DNA of 6,490 nucleotides from an uncultured Clostridia bacterium (GTDB lineage Bacteria > Bacillota > Clostridia > UBA1381). Positions 5,092 through 6,490 of the stretch are shown piece by piece. The stretch's first letter is position 1. Every line of letters starts with the position of its first letter. The stretch lies in NCBI GenBank assembly GCA_944391635.1, contig CALXUL010000020.1:1-6490 (forward strand), given 5' to 3'. Position numbers and translations under genes: made by a program. The notes below the pieces were generated by a model, which searched no databases, was not told the origin of the DNA, and saw only the letters and a program-made list of their open reading frames with translations.

Positions 5092-6490
5092 CCTTTCCTA
5101 CCTCCCTTTTCAAGGCGTCTATCTCTTTTGCTATCTCATCAATAATAGCGTTATATTCCGATTCTACCTGTTCTTCGGCGACATATTTTATTCTGCCTAT
5201 CCGTTCACGAACCGGCATTGCAACCAATTTATTTATACCTACTCCGTCCGCAAGCGCTGCATTTGACATATCATAAAACTTTAATATCAGCCGCATCATT
5301 ACGCATTGCTTTTTAAGCGATGCATAGGTATCTATCTCGTGAAACGCATCCTGATGCAGATAATCCTCTCGTATTGACCTTGCCGCCTCAAGTTTCAAAC
5401 GGTCTGATGCTACCAGCGCATCCATACCTACCAGCTTTACTATTTCATCAAGTTCCGCCTCATCCTGCAGCAGCGCCATCAGTCTGTGTCTTTGAGGCAT
5501 CCAATCGGGTGATACATTTTCGCTGTACCATTTTTCCATCATATTAATATAAAGCGAATAGCTCTTAAGCCAGTTGATTGCAGGGAAGTGTCTGCGGTAT
5601 GCAAGAGCTGAATCCAGCCCCCAGAATACTTTTACAATTCTTAGCGTTGCCTGGGATACCGGCTCGGATATATCGCCGCCCTGCGGTGATACCGCGCCGA
5701 CTATGCTAAGCGCGCCTATGCGTGAATCAGAACCTTTTGAAATCACTCGTCCTGCACGCTCATAAAAACCTGCAAGCCGGCTTCCGAGATACGCCGGATA
5801 CCCTTCCTCGCCCGGCATTTCTTCAAGTCTTCCGCTCATCTCGCGCAAAGCCTCTGCCCACCTTGAAGTAGAGTCCGCCAAAAGCACAACCGAATACCCC
5901 ATATCACGGAAATATTCTGCAATAGTTATACCCGTATAAATACTTGCTTCCCGCGCCGCAACCGGCATATCCGATGTATTCGCTATCAAAACCGTACGTT
6001 CCATAAGCGTTTTTCCGGTTCGCGGGTCCTTTATCTGGGGAAATTCATTTAGAACATCGGTCATCTCATTGCCGCGCTCGCCGCAGCCGATATATACGAC
6101 AATATCTGCATCCGCCCATTTTGCAAGCTGATGCTGCACAACCGTCTTGCCGCTGCCGAAAGGTCCGGGAACAGTTCCTACCCCTCCCTTTGCAATCGGG
6201 AACAGCGTATCAATTACTCTTTGACCTGTTACCAAAGGCACATCCGGCGACAATTTTTTGGTGTATGGTCTGCCGATTCTTACCGGCCATTTCTGCATCA
6301 GCCGCACATCATAACTTTCGCCGCTGTCTGTCTTTATATGTCCTATTACATCCTCTACAGTATAGCTTCCGCTTTTTAAATCTACAAGCTCCCCGCTGCA
6401 GCCGGGCGGTACCATAATTCTATGCTCTACAACGCCGGTTTCCTGCACAACGCCGAGAATATCACCCTCTTCTACTCTGCCGGGCTTCTG
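5084..6490 (-). CDS. ntpA: V/A-type ATPase subunit A (catalytic head subunit), 5' end cut by the window
   Basis: Catalytic ATP-binding subunit of the V/A-type rotary ATPase. The window holds the last 468 residues; the family is about 580-600 aa, so roughly 115-130 N-terminal residues lie beyond the right edge. The frame is open to the edge and already reads as subunit A before the GTG at 6448 (visible residues 1-14 include EEGDILGV, followed by VQETG), so that GTG is not the start. In numbering of the visible fragment: Walker A GPFGSGKT (109-116), GCGERGNEM with the catalytic glutamate (about 135-143), Walker B region LLADSTSRWAEALREMSGR (203-221), then EEMPGEEGYPAYLGSRL (223-239) and FYERAGR. 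The segment before the P-loop is the bulge (non-homologous) region that distinguishes A from F-type beta. It ends in TAA inside the start of B. Upstream genes (I, K, E, C, F in related operons) and the operon promoter are outside the window. Confidence 0.97.
   Translation of the reverse strand, partial: QKPGRVEEGDILGVVQETGVVEHRIMVPPGCSGELVDLKSGSYTVEDVIGHIKTDSGESYDVRLMQKWPVRIGRPYTKKLSPDVPLVTGQRVIDTLFPIAKGGVGTVPGPFGSGKTVVQHQLAKWADADIVVYIGCGERGNEMTDVLNEFPQIKDPRTGKTLMERTVLIANTSDMPVAAREASIYTGITIAEYFRDMGYSVVLLADSTSRWAEALREMSGRLEEMPGEEGYPAYLGSRLAGFYERAGRVISKGSDSRIGALSIVGAVSPQGGDISEPVSQATLRIVKVFWGLDSALAYRRHFPAINWLKSYSLYINMMEKWYSENVSPDWMPQRHRLMALLQDEAELDEIVKLVGMDALVASDRLKLEAARSIREDYLHQDAFHEIDTYASLKKQCVMMRLILKFYDMSNAALADGVGINKLVAMPVRERIGRIKYVAEEQVESEYNAIIDEIAKEIDALKREVGKDA

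Noticed and set aside
4802..5266. Plus-strand open frames opposite ATPase A and B (also 3755-4093, 5320-5547 and 6121-6417)
   Set aside because: They lie antisense to strongly conserved ATPase genes, have no family-like motifs, and are best explained as shadows of codon bias.
5084..6448. Subunit A as a complete gene starting at GTG 6448
   Set aside because: The frame is open upstream to the window edge and already encodes subunit A residues there; the family is more than 100 residues longer, so the gene is simply cut by the window.
1..6490. CRISPR arrays, insertion sequences, tRNA or rRNA genes, phage or defence genes
   Set aside because: No repeated spacer structure, transposase-like protein, cloverleaf or rRNA-like sequence was seen; the window is almost fully occupied by housekeeping genes.

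Overview
The window looks like chromosomal DNA from an anaerobic Firmicute of the Clostridia type. This is inferred from four things: AT-leaning composition with strong AGGAGG-type ribosome sites, consensus sigma-A promoters, a V/A-type ATPase operon, and a Mrp/NBP35 ATPase with the short cysteine-rich N-terminus common in Clostridia. No marker in the window fixes the species.

Layout from left to right. (1) Positions 1-363, minus strand: the 5' part of an ABC-transporter half-molecule gene. An in-frame TGA interrupts it at codon 92, and the family-like reading frame continues beyond the stop to the window edge. (2) Positions 364-503: a divergent intergenic region with two good sigma-A promoters back to back, their -35 boxes 9 bp apart. 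(3) Positions 504-1331, plus strand: a Mrp/NBP35 (ApbC) P-loop ATPase that carries iron-sulfur clusters. (4) Positions 1332-1534: a consensus promoter followed by a leader of about 150 nt with inverted repeats and a second Shine-Dalgarno-like sequence. (5) Positions 1535-2938, plus strand: a full-length Si-type citrate synthase. (6) Positions 2961-3006: a hairpin with T-runs on both sides, which can terminate the two convergent transcription units. (7) Positions 3015-6490, minus strand: the end of a V/A-type ATPase operon in the order A-B-D. Subunit A runs off the right edge, A and B overlap by 8 nt, and D starts 17 nt after the last base of B.

Functionally, the ATPase genes encode the soluble A3B3 head and the central stalk of a rotary ion pump or synthase. 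Citrate synthase supplies the entry step of the (probably incomplete) TCA branch toward 2-oxoglutarate and glutamate. The Mrp/NBP35 protein would help mature Fe-S enzymes; aconitase, the next enzyme after citrate synthase, is one such enzyme, but any direct link is only inference.

Most of the window is ordinary housekeeping content and I did not find a convincing new system. The items most worth a second look are the single in-frame stop in the ABC transporter, which sits where relatives usually have glycine, and the structured leader of citrate synthase.
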